This document shows positions 29,010-38,202 of a stretch of DNA of 64,000 nucleotides, piece by piece. The notes below the pieces were generated by a model. That model saw nothing but the letters and a program-made list of their open reading frames with translations, ran no database searches and had not been told where the DNA came from. The DNA is taken from NCBI GenBank assembly GCA_964386705.1, contig CAYLTY010000014.1:1-64000 (forward strand), read 5' to 3'. Source of the stretch: AM-0621 sp964386705 (GTDB taxonomy: Bacteria > Planctomycetota > Planctomycetia > Planctomycetales > Planctomycetaceae). Positions within the stretch are counted from its first letter, which is position 1. Each line of letters begins with the position of its first letter. A program made the position numbers and the translations under genes.

Positions 29010-29050
29010 ACGCGAGTCGCGCCCTGCAAGGGAGGCGGTTCGCGTTTTTA
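29010..29050 (+). terminator. Rho-independent terminator after FHA operon
   Basis: AACGCGA (29010-29016) and TCGCGTT (29041-29047) pair, with an inner CGCC/GGCG stem, followed by five Ts and ATTT. It lies 28 bases after the small gene and fits an intrinsic terminator. Confidence 0.8.
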
Positions 29051-29322
29051 TTTGACGGCTACACCTTGAAGCTGAATCCAACATCTCGATCTGAGTGAAT
29101 AGCTGCGATTTAAGACTTCGAGGTTACGGGCGAAGCGTACACGCGGCGTCATTTTGGGTGAGCCGCGTAGAGTTTTCTGGCTTTGTGGTTAATTCGGAAT
29201 GCAGTGGTGGGTAGAGCTGAATTTCCACGCATGATCAATTGGCACCTATGTCGAATCCCCAATGCATGTTCGCGTAAACATGTTCGATTGCGGGATTTTC
29301 TATGCCAAGGAGGGCTCTTGAA
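29051..29322. other. AT-richer intergenic region before porin gene
   Basis: About 270 bases without a gene, noticeably poorer in GC than its surroundings. It presumably carries the porin promoter, but no convincing -35/-10 pair was seen. It ends with the strong AAGGAGGG ribosome-binding site of the porin gene. Confidence 0.4.
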
Positions 29323-30930
29323 ATGTCTCGACTGTTCACAACTCTGGTAGCAGGATTCGCCGTTGCAACCTCAGGACTCGCGCTCGCACAAGACGCCGGT
29401 GACACCATTCGATACGGAGATAGAACCTACAGGTTCTACCGGGCCAACCCGACTGGCCGTGCGGCTCTGATGGCCCCAGCCGAAGGGGGCGCAGACACTT
29501 CTGGTTTTTTTGATCCCCGCTTCATGACGACCGGCAACGCTACCATCGCACGTACAGAGTTCCTCCTGCCGGCGCCTACCTTCTCCAATGACCTGTTTCA
29601 TGCTCCCAGCAATCCGCAGGCGATTCGCCTGGGACATGCTTATGCGCTGGAAGGCATTGGTCTGTCTGAAGAACCTTCCAAGGATCTACTCACTCGCTTC
29701 AACGCTTCGCCATCGTTTGGGATCGCCTACGACACGGGCGTTGCACCTCTGAAATTCTCGGCGGATAAAGTCGCTTTGGGTGACGATATCAAGGCCGGTC
29801 AAACTACTTTCTCCGGCAGCGACGGTATCGCAGATGTGCCGCTGACCATGCTGCTGGATACTCAAATCATGGACTTGGGAAGTGGGCAGGGGCAATTCTA
29901 CATCGAAGGTAACACGTTCCAGCAGGATCGTGATCTGAACGCCGCGCATCTCTACGCTCGCTATTGGGACAAGGACAGCCTGTCTCTGCTCGTCGGCAAG
30001 ACCTACTCCCTATTCTCGATCAATGGTTTGGCGCCTGCGACGATCTCACAAGGCACCATGCTGACAGGCACCTCGGGCAGAACCGAAAATGTACGGCAGC
30101 TTCGTCTGCAATATGCGCTCTCGAATACCATGGCCTTGGCAGCCGCCGTTGAAGAACCGGACAATTCAGACTTCACGCTCGGGACTCAGCAGTTGACACG
30201 CTGGCCAGCGTTCTCAGCTCGACTGGCTTACCGCAGAGAAGGCGAGAGTCATGACAACTTCGCTGTGTCCTCCATCGTTCGCAGCCTGGGTTACCAGAAT
30301 GCAGGGAACACTGACGAATATTTCACCACTGGTTGGGGACTAGCAGCGGTCGTTCGTGAAGTAATTCATTTCGACGACTGCACTCGCGGGAGCTTCTATG
30401 CGGGTGCGGCTGGCGGTGATGGACTGGGTAACTACATCCAGGGAATTGGCATCGCAGCTTCAACACAAACCGCAACGACGGGCATAAGCTCACTTGGCTC
30501 TTTCGGTGCCTATATTGGCTATCGGCACGAAATCCTGATGCAGAATGGTTGGGAGCTTGCTGCGAACGCCGCTTATGGCTGTGCTTTTCTTGATGAAACG
30601 GCATTGGTGCCCGACATGACCAACCGCGAGATACACCAAGCCTGGGCAAACCTGATTGCGTCTCCGAATAATAACGTGGCGTTTGGTCTCGAATATCAGT
30701 TCGGCTCGCGCGAGGTCTTTCGCACAACGCCAGGCGCTACGGATAGCGGAGACGACCACCGATTCATGTTTGTCGTAGCACTGCGAGCGTTCAACGCCGA
30801 AAAAGCGGCTCCAACGGTTGTTAACGGAAGAGAATTACGATTCCAACCTCTACAAGATGGCGCGCCCGCGGCCCAAGTCCAGGCTGCAGAAACGGGGACT
30901 CGCGGCAACGCATATCTCAATGGTTTGTAA
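29323..30930 (+). CDS. Outer-membrane porin-like beta-barrel protein
   Basis: A 535-residue exported protein. The signal peptide is clear (MSRLFTTLVAGFAVATSGLALAQD). The rest alternates hydrophobic and polar residues as in beta-barrels, with a LYARYWDKDSLSLLVGKTYS stretch like the DcaP/PorP-type constriction strand and repeated aromatic-ended strands such as WGLAAVVREVIHF. A terminal aromatic residue is absent (it ends NGL). The first 120 residues are an N-terminal extension before the barrel. The start at 29323 is fixed by AGGAGG at 29308-29313, nine bases upstream; the ATG at 29302 would place that sequence inside the coding region. GC is lower than in neighbours. The substrate is unknown. 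Confidence 0.78.
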   Translation: MSRLFTTLVAGFAVATSGLALAQDAGDTIRYGDRTYRFYRANPTGRAALMAPAEGGADTSGFFDPRFMTTGNATIARTEFLLPAPTFSNDLFHAPSNPQAIRLGHAYALEGIGLSEEPSKDLLTRFNASPSFGIAYDTGVAPLKFSADKVALGDDIKAGQTTFSGSDGIADVPLTMLLDTQIMDLGSGQGQFYIEGNTFQQDRDLNAAHLYARYWDKDSLSLLVGKTYSLFSINGLAPATISQGTMLTGTSGRTENVRQLRLQYALSNTMALAAAVEEPDNSDFTLGTQQLTRWPAFSARLAYRREGESHDNFAVSSIVRSLGYQNAGNTDEYFTTGWGLAAVVREVIHFDDCTRGSFYAGAAGGDGLGNYIQGIGIAASTQTATTGISSLGSFGAYIGYRHEILMQNGWELAANAAYGCAFLDETALVPDMTNREIHQAWANLIASPNNNVAFGLEYQFGSREVFRTTPGATDSGDDHRFMFVVALRAFNAEKAAPTVVNGRELRFQPLQDGAPAAQVQAAETGTRGNAYLNGL

Positions 30931-30954
30931 CTAATCAGCTGTGCTGAATTTCCT

Positions 30955-30983
30955 CGTCGAGCACACTACGGTGTGCTACGACG
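30955..30983. terminator. Hairpin between porin and aroB, bidirectional terminator
   Basis: CGTCGAGCACAC (30955-30966) pairs with GTGTGCTACGACG (30971-30983) around TACG with one bulged base. It separates the converging ends of the porin gene and aroB. Confidence 0.6.
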
Positions 30984-31008
30984 TGGATCCCCCGACTGTG
31001 ACGGTTTC

Positions 31009-32139
31009 CTAGCGGGCTGCCAACGGCGGTAGCGCAGTCAGAGCGTCGGCCAGAGGCACGTCTTTGACGACTTCTACATGGCCCATGCGTGTGGGCAGCA
31101 CGAAGCGGATGTGATTGCCCACCGTCTTTTTGTCGAGGCGCATCTTGTCGAGCACCGCTTCCGGGGTGATGGCTTCGGTCGGCGGCAGATCTGTTGGCAG
31201 ATGGAACGCTTTCAGCAACGCCAGTTGCCGTTCTGTGACTGAGTGATCGATGCGGCCTAAGCGTTCGGCCAGGCGGCTGGCGCAGAGCATGCCGATGGAG
31301 ACGGCCTCACCGTGGAGCAGTTGGCCATAGCCTGATAATGCTTCGAAGGCGTGTCCGAAAGTGTGTCCGTAGTTTAGAACGGCGCGTAAGCCAGTGCGTT
31401 CATACTCGTCGCCTTCAACGACCATCGCCTTGAGCTCGCAGCTGCGCGTGATGATGTGCCGCAATGCTTCGGGATCTCGACGATTAATCTTTTCCACGGA
31501 GCCTTCGAGATACTCGAAGAATTGCGCATCCAGAATCACGCCGTATTTCACAACTTCAGCCAGGCCCGCGCGATACTCGCGATCGGGCAGTGTCTTCAGG
31601 ACATCGGTATCAATGAAGACACCGAGCGGCTGATGGAAGGCACCGATCATGTTTTTCGCGGCAGGGTGATTGATACCGACCTTGCCACCGACAGAGCTAT
31701 CAACATCTGCCAGCAGAGTCGTCGGTACCTGCACGAAGGGCACGCCGCGGGTGTAAGTTGCCGCCAGGAAGCCGGCGAGGTCTCCAATCACGCCACCGCC
31801 TACACCAACGACCAGGGTGTGACGCCCGGCGTTGTTCTGAATCATGCGGTCGTAGAGGCTCGACAGTGATTCCAGTGACTTCGTCGGTTCGCCCGCCGGC
31901 AAGTCCACGCGGTCTGTGGACCAGCCGCCTTGATTCAGGCTGTCCTGCACCGTCTCCGCGTGGCTCGACACATTCTCATCGGTAACCAGTAACGCCTGCA
32001 GAGTTCCCGAATGGCTAGGGTACTTTGCACGGAACCAGCGAGTGATCTGTTCGCCAACGGAATTCAGTGTGCCGCTGGTGATGAGAATGTCGTAGCTGCG
32101 ATCTTGAAGGGAGACATGAACCGTGCAGTCGGCGGACAT
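31009..32139 (-). CDS. aroB: 3-dehydroquinate synthase
   Basis: A 376-residue sugar-phosphate cyclase that converts DAHP to 3-dehydroquinate in the shikimate pathway. NAD-binding GGGVIGDLAGFLAATYTRG and the adjoining PTTLLADVDSSVGGKVGIN are the canonical dehydroquinate synthase form rather than the 2-deoxy-scyllo-inosose or valiolone variants. Metal ligands are expected in the EVVKYG and NYGHTFGHA segments, which are both present. ATG at 32139 gives the usual N-terminus; the in-frame extension upstream is not supported. It lies 171 bases downstream of the deacetylase gene on the same strand and could be either the last gene of the FkbH cluster or an independent housekeeping gene. Confidence 0.95.
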   Translation of the reverse strand: MSADCTVHVSLQDRSYDILITSGTLNSVGEQITRWFRAKYPSHSGTLQALLVTDENVSSHAETVQDSLNQGGWSTDRVDLPAGEPTKSLESLSSLYDRMIQNNAGRHTLVVGVGGGVIGDLAGFLAATYTRGVPFVQVPTTLLADVDSSVGGKVGINHPAAKNMIGAFHQPLGVFIDTDVLKTLPDREYRAGLAEVVKYGVILDAQFFEYLEGSVEKINRRDPEALRHIITRSCELKAMVVEGDEYERTGLRAVLNYGHTFGHAFEALSGYGQLLHGEAVSIGMLCASRLAERLGRIDHSVTERQLALLKAFHLPTDLPPTEAITPEAVLDKMRLDKKTVGNHIRFVLPTRMGHVEVVKDVPLADALTALPPLAAR

Positions 32140-32310
32140 AGTGTGATTGCTTGATGAAGGCCTGTAGGGGTAAACCGGCGCGCCGGCATGGTGCTGATGG
32201 CAGCAGCGGCCAGAGCGCGAGCCCATATGGTAATCCCTTTGGCCAGCGAACTTCAGTGATCCGACGTTGCAGATGCTCTGTGTAGCGGCCTATCGCATGC
32301 CGGACAGCGT

Positions 32311-33315
32311 TCAGGCGGCGGACTTCAGGGGCAGGATTTGAGCGAAGCGTTCGGCGTACTCGGCCAGTGTGAGGCCGTCGCAGAGTTTTGAGGCTTCTGA
32401 GAACAGAGCTTCCATGTCGTCGTAGAGGCGTTCAATGTGATTTGCTGTCGGAAAACGCGGACTGCAACCGGGCATGAACTCGGACGAATGCAGCATGAAC
32501 TCCACATAGTCGTGCCCGGCCTGCAGAGCGTCGCGCACGGTGTGAAGCAACTGGCGATCGTTGCGGCCGTCTGGACGCAGCCAGAACGTCGTCGGTGCGA
32601 GATGGTTGAGGACCTTCCGCGGGAACGAATGCAGGTTGCTGAAAAGCTCGGCCGCTTTCAGCAGCCCGGTGCGCGGTCGCTCACGGATCGTGACGGGTAG
32701 CTCCAGCAACGTCGGTTGAGAGCAGCCTGCCGGAGTCGGACGTGAAATGTCTTGCGGGTCGAGCCAATACGCCTGCTCCGGAAAGCGCCGGTAGTCCACA
32801 ACGTCCGGATGCTGAGGGTCCTCATGCTGCCAGCGAATGTGCGGCGAGACAGAACAATCCACCTGATAACCGAACTCGACGAGCAGCCGCGCATAGGTTT
32901 CGTTGAAGGCCCAGCGACCTGCTCGATGGCTCAGCATCTTCACCCCGAAGGCGTCTTCGAGTTGATGCGTCATCACGGCGATCTTGTCGCGCATCACGTC
33001 TTCGCTGAACTGAATCAGGTACGGATGCAGGCGATAGTCGTCCGTCGTCAGCGGGACAATAGGCGGGTTGTTCCAGGCATGCAGGTGCATGCCGATCTCG
33101 GCGGTCCCACGCTGTAAGCAGTCTTTAGCGAAGTCGCGATAGACCGGGCACGTGACCATTTCCCAGTTCGTAAGCCACGTGGGTTTGAACCCGTAGCGCT
33201 CACAGAGCTGCTGGAAGCGCGGCAGGTACTTGGCGTTCTCCGTCGTGATCTCACGCGGACACGCCCACAGGTTGTCGCCTTCCGTATCGATCGTGATAAG
33301 AAATGCCGGTCGCAT
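32311..33315 (-). CDS. Polysaccharide deacetylase family protein
   Basis: A 334-residue protein with a NodB-type core. It begins with FLITIDTEGD, the first motif supplying the catalytic and metal Asp residues, and has IGMHLHAW as the HxxxH-type second motif and a later MLSHRAGRWAF with the conserved Arg. There is no signal peptide, so it probably acts on a cytoplasmic sugar substrate, such as a lipid-linked or nucleotide-linked N-acetylated sugar. AGGAG lies about 7 bases before the ATG. It follows the ACP gene by 23 bases, so co-transcription is very likely. Confidence 0.83.
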   Translation of the reverse strand: MRPAFLITIDTEGDNLWACPREITTENAKYLPRFQQLCERYGFKPTWLTNWEMVTCPVYRDFAKDCLQRGTAEIGMHLHAWNNPPIVPLTTDDYRLHPYLIQFSEDVMRDKIAVMTHQLEDAFGVKMLSHRAGRWAFNETYARLLVEFGYQVDCSVSPHIRWQHEDPQHPDVVDYRRFPEQAYWLDPQDISRPTPAGCSQPTLLELPVTIRERPRTGLLKAAELFSNLHSFPRKVLNHLAPTTFWLRPDGRNDRQLLHTVRDALQAGHDYVEFMLHSSEFMPGCSPRFPTANHIERLYDDMEALFSEASKLCDGLTLAEYAERFAQILPLKSAA

Positions 33316-33338
33316 CGTGAACTCCTGCCCGCGCCGCT

Positions 33339-33587
33339 TCAGGCCGCAGCGCGAGTCTGGCCAGTCAGGTACTGTTGAATCGCCGAGAACGAGACCAGCG
33401 CTGGCAGGTCGTCTGGAGCAATTTGCACTCCGAAGGACTCTTCAATGACAGCAGCCAGCGTCAGCGTGGCCAATGAATCCCACGCTGGCAGTGAACCCAT
33501 CGCCGCGCCTGCGAACTCGCTGGTGGAAACGTCCGGGAAGACAACGGAAAAAACTTCTTCAAGCTGCGTTTGCAGAGGGCTGCTCAT
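33339..33587 (-). CDS. Stand-alone acyl carrier protein
   Basis: An 82-residue acidic ACP. The phosphopantetheine site is S38 in WDSLATL, in the usual loop-helix II position; residues after it (AAVIEESFGVQI) fit helix II and loop. It resembles ACPs dedicated to specialised metabolism more than the fatty-acid AcpP. It starts inside the last codons of the FkbH-like gene (29-base overlap), so the two are translationally coupled and the ACP is the obvious partner. A 4'-phosphopantetheinyl transferase is not in the window. Confidence 0.87.
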   Translation of the reverse strand: MSSPLQTQLEEVFSVVFPDVSTSEFAGAAMGSLPAWDSLATLTLAAVIEESFGVQIAPDDLPALVSFSAIQQYLTGQTRAAA

Positions 33588-35340
33588 GATTGATGACCTG
33601 AGAAAAGAGTTGAGGGCAGTTCCAGGCGAACTGTGATTTATGAAGTGTCGCGCTGCCGCTGGGGGCAGCGCCGCAGAGTTGTTGCAGAGTCTCCTGCAGC
33701 GGTCCGTTGCGATCGGTGGCCGCGAAGTCGAACTGCAAAGTGTCACAACTGAGGCGGTCGAACAGCGCTTTCACGGTCGTGTGTTCAATGCGTCGTGAGA
33801 ACGCGCGGCAGCTCAGCACCCAGGCGTCGATGCGTGCGGTTTTTGAGTCGATCCGCTTACCAACAACGGCGGCAATCTTGCCGAGCGGTGCGTACTTGTC
33901 GGCGTAGCTCACGCTGAGCACGAAGGTCTGCGGATCGGCGAGTCGAGTTGACCAGCTTGTCTCATCAATGCGACGACCGTTGAGGTTGAACTGGTTTGTC
34001 TTGTTGAGCAGTTCAAACATCCGAGTGTCGGGCTGATTCCATTCCAGAGTGATCGTCGCTTGAGCCTGCGACAGGAACTCATCGGGGTTGGCTTCAGCCG
34101 CCTCGAGCTGCTGATTGGCTTTGAGGCTCGCAACTCGCAGCTTGTCTTCTTCTGTAACTTGAGTTTTGCCGAACAGGCCTCGCAGCTCGTTCAACAACTG
34201 CACAATGGCCGCTTCGTTGCCGGTCGGAAATTGTTTGGTAGTGATCTGCGGAAAGGCACTAGCCACTTCGGCGAGTTCCGTCGGACTGTCGTCAACGAAG
34301 ACCACTGCATCGGGATGAATGTTCCAGGCGGTGAGGATGCGTCGAATGGATTCCGACTTTGGTCCCCAGTTGGCTTCGACTGGAAACAACTTATCGGTCG
34401 GCACGACGAGGTCGGTTCGTGCCAAACCTTGAGTCGCAATCTTCGCGTCGTTTTTGCTGGCAACAGCGATCAAGACACCGAGATCCGCGAGCGCCGCCAG
34501 TTGTTCCTGATAGAGCCCGTGACCCAGCGCATGATGGTCCAGATCCCACGCAACGTTGGCGACACCATCCTCGCCGATGATGCCGTGCCAGAGCGTGTTG
34601 TCGAGGTCTGTGATGATGCCCTTCTTCGCAGCTGCTGGTTTCAGCAAGGCAGCTAAGCCTTGGGCCAGCTTCGCGGCGTGTTCCATCTGATACGGATAGC
34701 CGGAACGCAAATCTGAAGCGGCATCATGTCGCGCGGCCAGCGGTGATTCCGTATCCAGCCATTGCGAATCGATGACTCGACAACGCGATGCGGCGGCGAT
34801 GGTCGCAGCGAACTGTTGCACGCGAACTCGCAGGTTCCAGGCGATCGCATCGCCCGTTGCTGTTGGGCTCTTGAAGAGGGGCGGCAAGGGCAACGTCGGC
34901 AATGAGACGGCCACCGAGCGAGCTTCGGCCACGGCTAAAACTTCTTTGGCCAGTTCATCCAGTCGGCGTGTTACAGAATCCAGAATGTCGGCGTGCCGAT
35001 CAGGGCGCCAACCGTGCGTCGTGCGCCAGCCAAGTCGAGGATCGAGATCGGACCATTCCAAGACCACAGCCGCGCCACTGGGACCGGTGTCTCCCGCGTC
35101 GCGAACCTTACGCAGCGTGCCCAGCAGGTCGCCGAACAGCCCGACATCCACTAGCACCGCACCACCCGAGATTCGTTGCGCGAGTTCTCCGCCGAGAAAC
35201 GTCTTCAGATGTAATGGCGTGAAGCCACACGCCAGCACAAATAGATGCTGCGCGGACAGATCCTTCAGTCGCTCATTCACAAGTTTCAGTGCTTCAATCA
35301 ACTTCAAGGTGGCATCCTTTCGCACCGACTCAGGCAACAC
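33559..35340 (-). CDS. HAD-IIIC family protein, FkbH-like
   Basis: A 593-residue protein with the FkbH domain order. An N-terminal SGNH-like region covers about residues 1-230. The HAD-IIIC phosphatase follows with DLDNTLW (D245/D247), and the later KNDAK and DDSPTELAEV motifs. A C-terminal GNAT-like region extends from about residue 430 (TNQFNLNGRR and SVSYADKYAPLGKIA). FkbH enzymes transfer and dephosphorylate 1,3-bisphosphoglycerate to give glyceryl-S-ACP. The gene overlaps the ACP start by 29 bases and the upstream GNAT-like gene by 11 bases. GTG at 35340 is the chosen start. Without a polyketide synthase nearby its acceptor is unlikely to be a polyketide. Confidence 0.9.
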   Translation of the reverse strand: MLPESVRKDATLKLIEALKLVNERLKDLSAQHLFVLACGFTPLHLKTFLGGELAQRISGGAVLVDVGLFGDLLGTLRKVRDAGDTGPSGAAVVLEWSDLDPRLGWRTTHGWRPDRHADILDSVTRRLDELAKEVLAVAEARSVAVSLPTLPLPPLFKSPTATGDAIAWNLRVRVQQFAATIAAASRCRVIDSQWLDTESPLAARHDAASDLRSGYPYQMEHAAKLAQGLAALLKPAAAKKGIITDLDNTLWHGIIGEDGVANVAWDLDHHALGHGLYQEQLAALADLGVLIAVASKNDAKIATQGLARTDLVVPTDKLFPVEANWGPKSESIRRILTAWNIHPDAVVFVDDSPTELAEVASAFPQITTKQFPTGNEAAIVQLLNELRGLFGKTQVTEEDKLRVASLKANQQLEAAEANPDEFLSQAQATITLEWNQPDTRMFELLNKTNQFNLNGRRIDETSWSTRLADPQTFVLSVSYADKYAPLGKIAAVVGKRIDSKTARIDAWVLSCRAFSRRIEHTTVKALFDRLSCDTLQFDFAATDRNGPLQETLQQLCGAAPSGSATLHKSQFAWNCPQLFSQVINHEQPSANAA

Positions 35341-36421
35341 GTTTCATCGGGAGAGCCGATTGCTGGCCTAAGAACGGGGGCCTCAATCCATTGTCGCACC
35401 AGTCGAAGTTGACCAGCCAGTGTGATGTGTCTTCAGACCAGTCCGGTTTACGCAGCAGGCTGCCGATGACGAACGGGCGAGCGTTGGGGCGTTCTTTGAA
35501 TCCGATCTGTTCCAGCACTTGCCGCAATGTGTCATCAGCGGCGGTCACGATGACTCCCTGTCGACGGCGCGAACCAGAGGAACTCACCGCAATTGCCGCC
35601 ATGATGCCACGTGCGAGTGTCATTGAGTCATCCGCGTCGGCGTGAGCGACCAGCACGCGTTGTCGTTGTTCGTTAAGCACCACATAGCCCGCGGTGTCCG
35701 CACCGCGCAGGATGCGGAACAGCCGGTAGCGGACGAAGTCGATCTGTGTGTTGTAGCGCCAGTTCAACCAGTCGCAGTCCGCAGCCAGGCGAAACGCGAA
35801 TGGCGACGTCGTTGGCAATAAGTCCGGTGTGAAACCGGTTTCTTCGACTACCGTGATCGCGCGGTCGGAGTGAGTAGCCGCCAACTGATCTACTCGTTGG
35901 CGAGCCGGTGACCACAACAACAGATTCTTTGCCGCCGCACGCCACCAGACATCGCTGGGGTTCTCGGCGTAAGGTGAATTGAGTTCGAACTGGCGCACGC
36001 CGGGGTAAGTCGTCCAGCGCTTCGGATCGAGCAGCCGATGTGTGTCCGGGCTGCCGCCGAAGATCAGGCCGTACTGACACTGCTTCAGCCAGTTCAGGAA
36101 GAGGATGCCGCCAGCACCGGGTTGAAAGGCTCGAAAGTTGGAACCGAAGCCCAGCTTTATCCGCCGACCCGGCACATCAAACGGCACGACCTCATGACCG
36201 AGCACACCCAAAATCTGATCGGTCTCATCGACCAGCAGATTCAAGCGGCAGCTCGGCGCATCGCAGTAGTAGTAATCGACGAAGTCGGGATAGCTCAGCC
36301 CGTGATACGGTTCGAGCAGGTTAACCAGCGGCCGAAACCACGCGCCGCGACTGCCATCAAACTCGACAATGCGAGTCTTCGGTCGCGGCTGAATTGCGGG
36401 ATTTTCGGGCGTCGAAGACAT
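35330..36421 (-). CDS. GNAT-like N-acyltransferase
   Basis: A 363-residue protein with two weak GNAT-like halves. The first has ILGVLGHEVVPFDVPG followed by KLGFGSNFRAFQPGAGG, consistent with an acyl-CoA or acyl-ACP pyrophosphate-binding loop. The second, from about residue 200, has FAFRLAADCDWLNWRYNT and RILRGADTAGYVV, a pattern like FemAB-type double GNAT proteins. No membrane segment is visible. It overlaps the FkbH gene by 11 bases, so it is part of the same transcript. The role inferred is transfer of the ACP-bound acyl unit to an amine. An ATG at 36421 is used. The family call is moderate because overall similarity is by fold only. Confidence 0.72.
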   Translation of the reverse strand: MSSTPENPAIQPRPKTRIVEFDGSRGAWFRPLVNLLEPYHGLSYPDFVDYYYCDAPSCRLNLLVDETDQILGVLGHEVVPFDVPGRRIKLGFGSNFRAFQPGAGGILFLNWLKQCQYGLIFGGSPDTHRLLDPKRWTTYPGVRQFELNSPYAENPSDVWWRAAAKNLLLWSPARQRVDQLAATHSDRAITVVEETGFTPDLLPTTSPFAFRLAADCDWLNWRYNTQIDFVRYRLFRILRGADTAGYVVLNEQRQRVLVAHADADDSMTLARGIMAAIAVSSSGSRRRQGVIVTAADDTLRQVLEQIGFKERPNARPFVIGSLLRKPDWSEDTSHWLVNFDWCDNGLRPPFLGQQSALPMKRVA

Positions 36422-36505
36422 CAAACGAACCGGGTTTACGAGGAACGATGAGCAGCGAGTCAGGGCGTGACATCAACACCGCCCGTGACCGTGCCCGACC
36501 ATCAA

Positions 36506-37354
36506 TCACCGACTGGCATATACGTCGAACAAACCGGCTTCAGAACCGACCGCCTGTTGCTCGAACGTCACGTTGAAACCGGCATGATCCAGAATTTGCA
36601 GGATGTCGCGCAGCACGTCGCCTTCATGATCGTGCACTTCCATGACGACCTGCTGAATCAGCGGCCAATGGTGCTTCTGAATGCCGTTGAGGATTTCCAG
36701 TTCGCAGCGTTCGGCATCGACCTTCAGCAGATCGATGCAGGTTAGATGATGTTCGTTGATCACCGACGACAGCGTGCGCATCGCACAGGCCAGGCGCAGC
36801 GGTTGACCGAGCTTCTGCTGAGCGAGTCGTTCGATCGACGCATCGGACAGCCACTTGGACATTCCGCGCCGTTCAGCTTCATCGCGGATGCTGGCCTTCA
36901 ACACCTGAAAGTCTTCGGCCGTGTGTGCATGGAAGCCGGACAGAATCGAATACCCCGGATAGAACGTCAGTACGCTCGACCCGTTGCTGGACGATGCTCC
37001 GCATTCATAAACGTGCGTCTTGCCGAGCGTGGTCTGCGTGTTGCGTCGCAAGGCTTCTGCAGCGATCGGTGAAGGCTCGAACGCGAAGATCGTTGCATCC
37101 GCGCAAACTTGCCGGGTTCGCAAAGAGAACATGCCGATGTTGGCACCGACATCGAACACCACCGCTCCCGCAGGCAACTGCATGCCGCGACGGTAGTAAA
37201 GGTCCTGCTCGAAGATTTCTGAGTACAGGAACTCGGTCTCGTGCCGATTGATTTCCCAGACGGGCGTGCCGTTCGGAAGCTTGGTCGCGCGCAGCCGATC
37301 GATCCACTGGCTGGCTTCTGGAGAGTTCGCTGCTGCGGTTGATTGTAATGCCAT
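36506..37354 (-). CDS. FkbM-family SAM-dependent methyltransferase
   Basis: A 282-residue methyltransferase of the FkbM family, whose members typically O-methylate sugar or polyketide hydroxyls. SAM-binding motif I is VVFDVGANIGMFSL and the acidic end of strand 2 is AFEPSP. The later IDLLKVDAERCELEILNG segment is the usual FkbM motif. A good GGACAGG lies 4-5 bases before the ATG at 37354; the upstream in-frame extension is therefore not used. It lies 84 bases before the GNAT-like gene on the same strand. The acceptor is unknown. Confidence 0.88.
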   Translation of the reverse strand: MALQSTAAANSPEASQWIDRLRATKLPNGTPVWEINRHETEFLYSEIFEQDLYYRRGMQLPAGAVVFDVGANIGMFSLRTRQVCADATIFAFEPSPIAAEALRRNTQTTLGKTHVYECGASSSNGSSVLTFYPGYSILSGFHAHTAEDFQVLKASIRDEAERRGMSKWLSDASIERLAQQKLGQPLRLACAMRTLSSVINEHHLTCIDLLKVDAERCELEILNGIQKHHWPLIQQVVMEVHDHEGDVLRDILQILDHAGFNVTFEQQAVGSEAGLFDVYASR

Positions 37355-37545
37355 GAAACCTGTCCCTTCCCTGGGAACCAAAACGAAGCCCGCGCGCAAG
37401 TGGTGCGTCCGCACCGCCGCGTCACACGGAGTTCTACGGCAGCTCAAAAGAGACGGTCAACGGCGGTTTTCGGGGCCGCCAACCGCACGTTCTTAAACCT
37501 TGCCGCACTTATAGATAAGAACGATGACGCCCGCCGCGCGGGAGC

Positions 37546-38202
37546 CTATTCACCTTGCGGGCGGCTGGTGCTGCGCAGAGCACAACCCAGAACGTAGCTG
37601 GCTCGGACCAGTTCCCGCTCCGTAATGAGCCCGCTAATGCGGTTGCCGAAGTTAGGTGCAATGCCCCATTGGCCGAGCACATCGAACATGGCTTCGGCTC
37701 GAGTGCCATCCAGCCGGTACTGCTGCTTGAACTCCGTGGCTTCGTCAGGAGGAACGTCCTCAAACTGGCTGAGCAGCAGGAAGTCGCCCTCGTTCGCCAT
37801 CTTCAGATGCAGATTGCGGAATTCGCCTGACAGAAAGTGATCGACCGGAACGGTGGTCTGCAGCGGACCGGTGAGTATCGCATGAGTGACAATCGTCGGA
37901 TCGTCCTCGGCAATTCTTGCCGCGGTTTCGCAGACGGCATAGATGACACTCTCGTCAACCAGCGAGCCTTCAATATGTCGACGGGATGTATGCCGCGACC
38001 AGGTGTCTGCCAGCAGGTCGATCTGCACGTGCGGCGGCACGCCCTTCAGGAACGGCACTTCGGTCAGGTAGCCGAAGCAGTCGTTGCTGTCTTCGATTTG
38101 CTGAGACAAGACGATGCGCTCCAGCGTGTCTTGAAACGCCAGCCGGAATGCTAAATACGTCAGGCCCGTGTGAGGGAGTGGGTCGCCGCAGAGGTAGATC
38201 AT
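37546..38202 (-). CDS. Uncharacterised protein at head of FkbH cluster
   Basis: A 218-residue protein I do not recognise. It begins MIYLCGDPLPHTG, has no signal peptide or membrane helix, and is mildly acidic. Segments such as GYLTEVPFLKG and HVQIDLLADTWSRH are unusual. It lies 191 bases before the FkbM gene on the same strand, so it may start the transcript or be separate. A catalytic role is possible, but no motif supports one. Confidence 0.6.
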   Translation of the reverse strand: MIYLCGDPLPHTGLTYLAFRLAFQDTLERIVLSQQIEDSNDCFGYLTEVPFLKGVPPHVQIDLLADTWSRHTSRRHIEGSLVDESVIYAVCETAARIAEDDPTIVTHAILTGPLQTTVPVDHFLSGEFRNLHLKMANEGDFLLLSQFEDVPPDEATEFKQQYRLDGTRAEAMFDVLGQWGIAPNFGNRISGLITERELVRASYVLGCALRSTSRPQGE

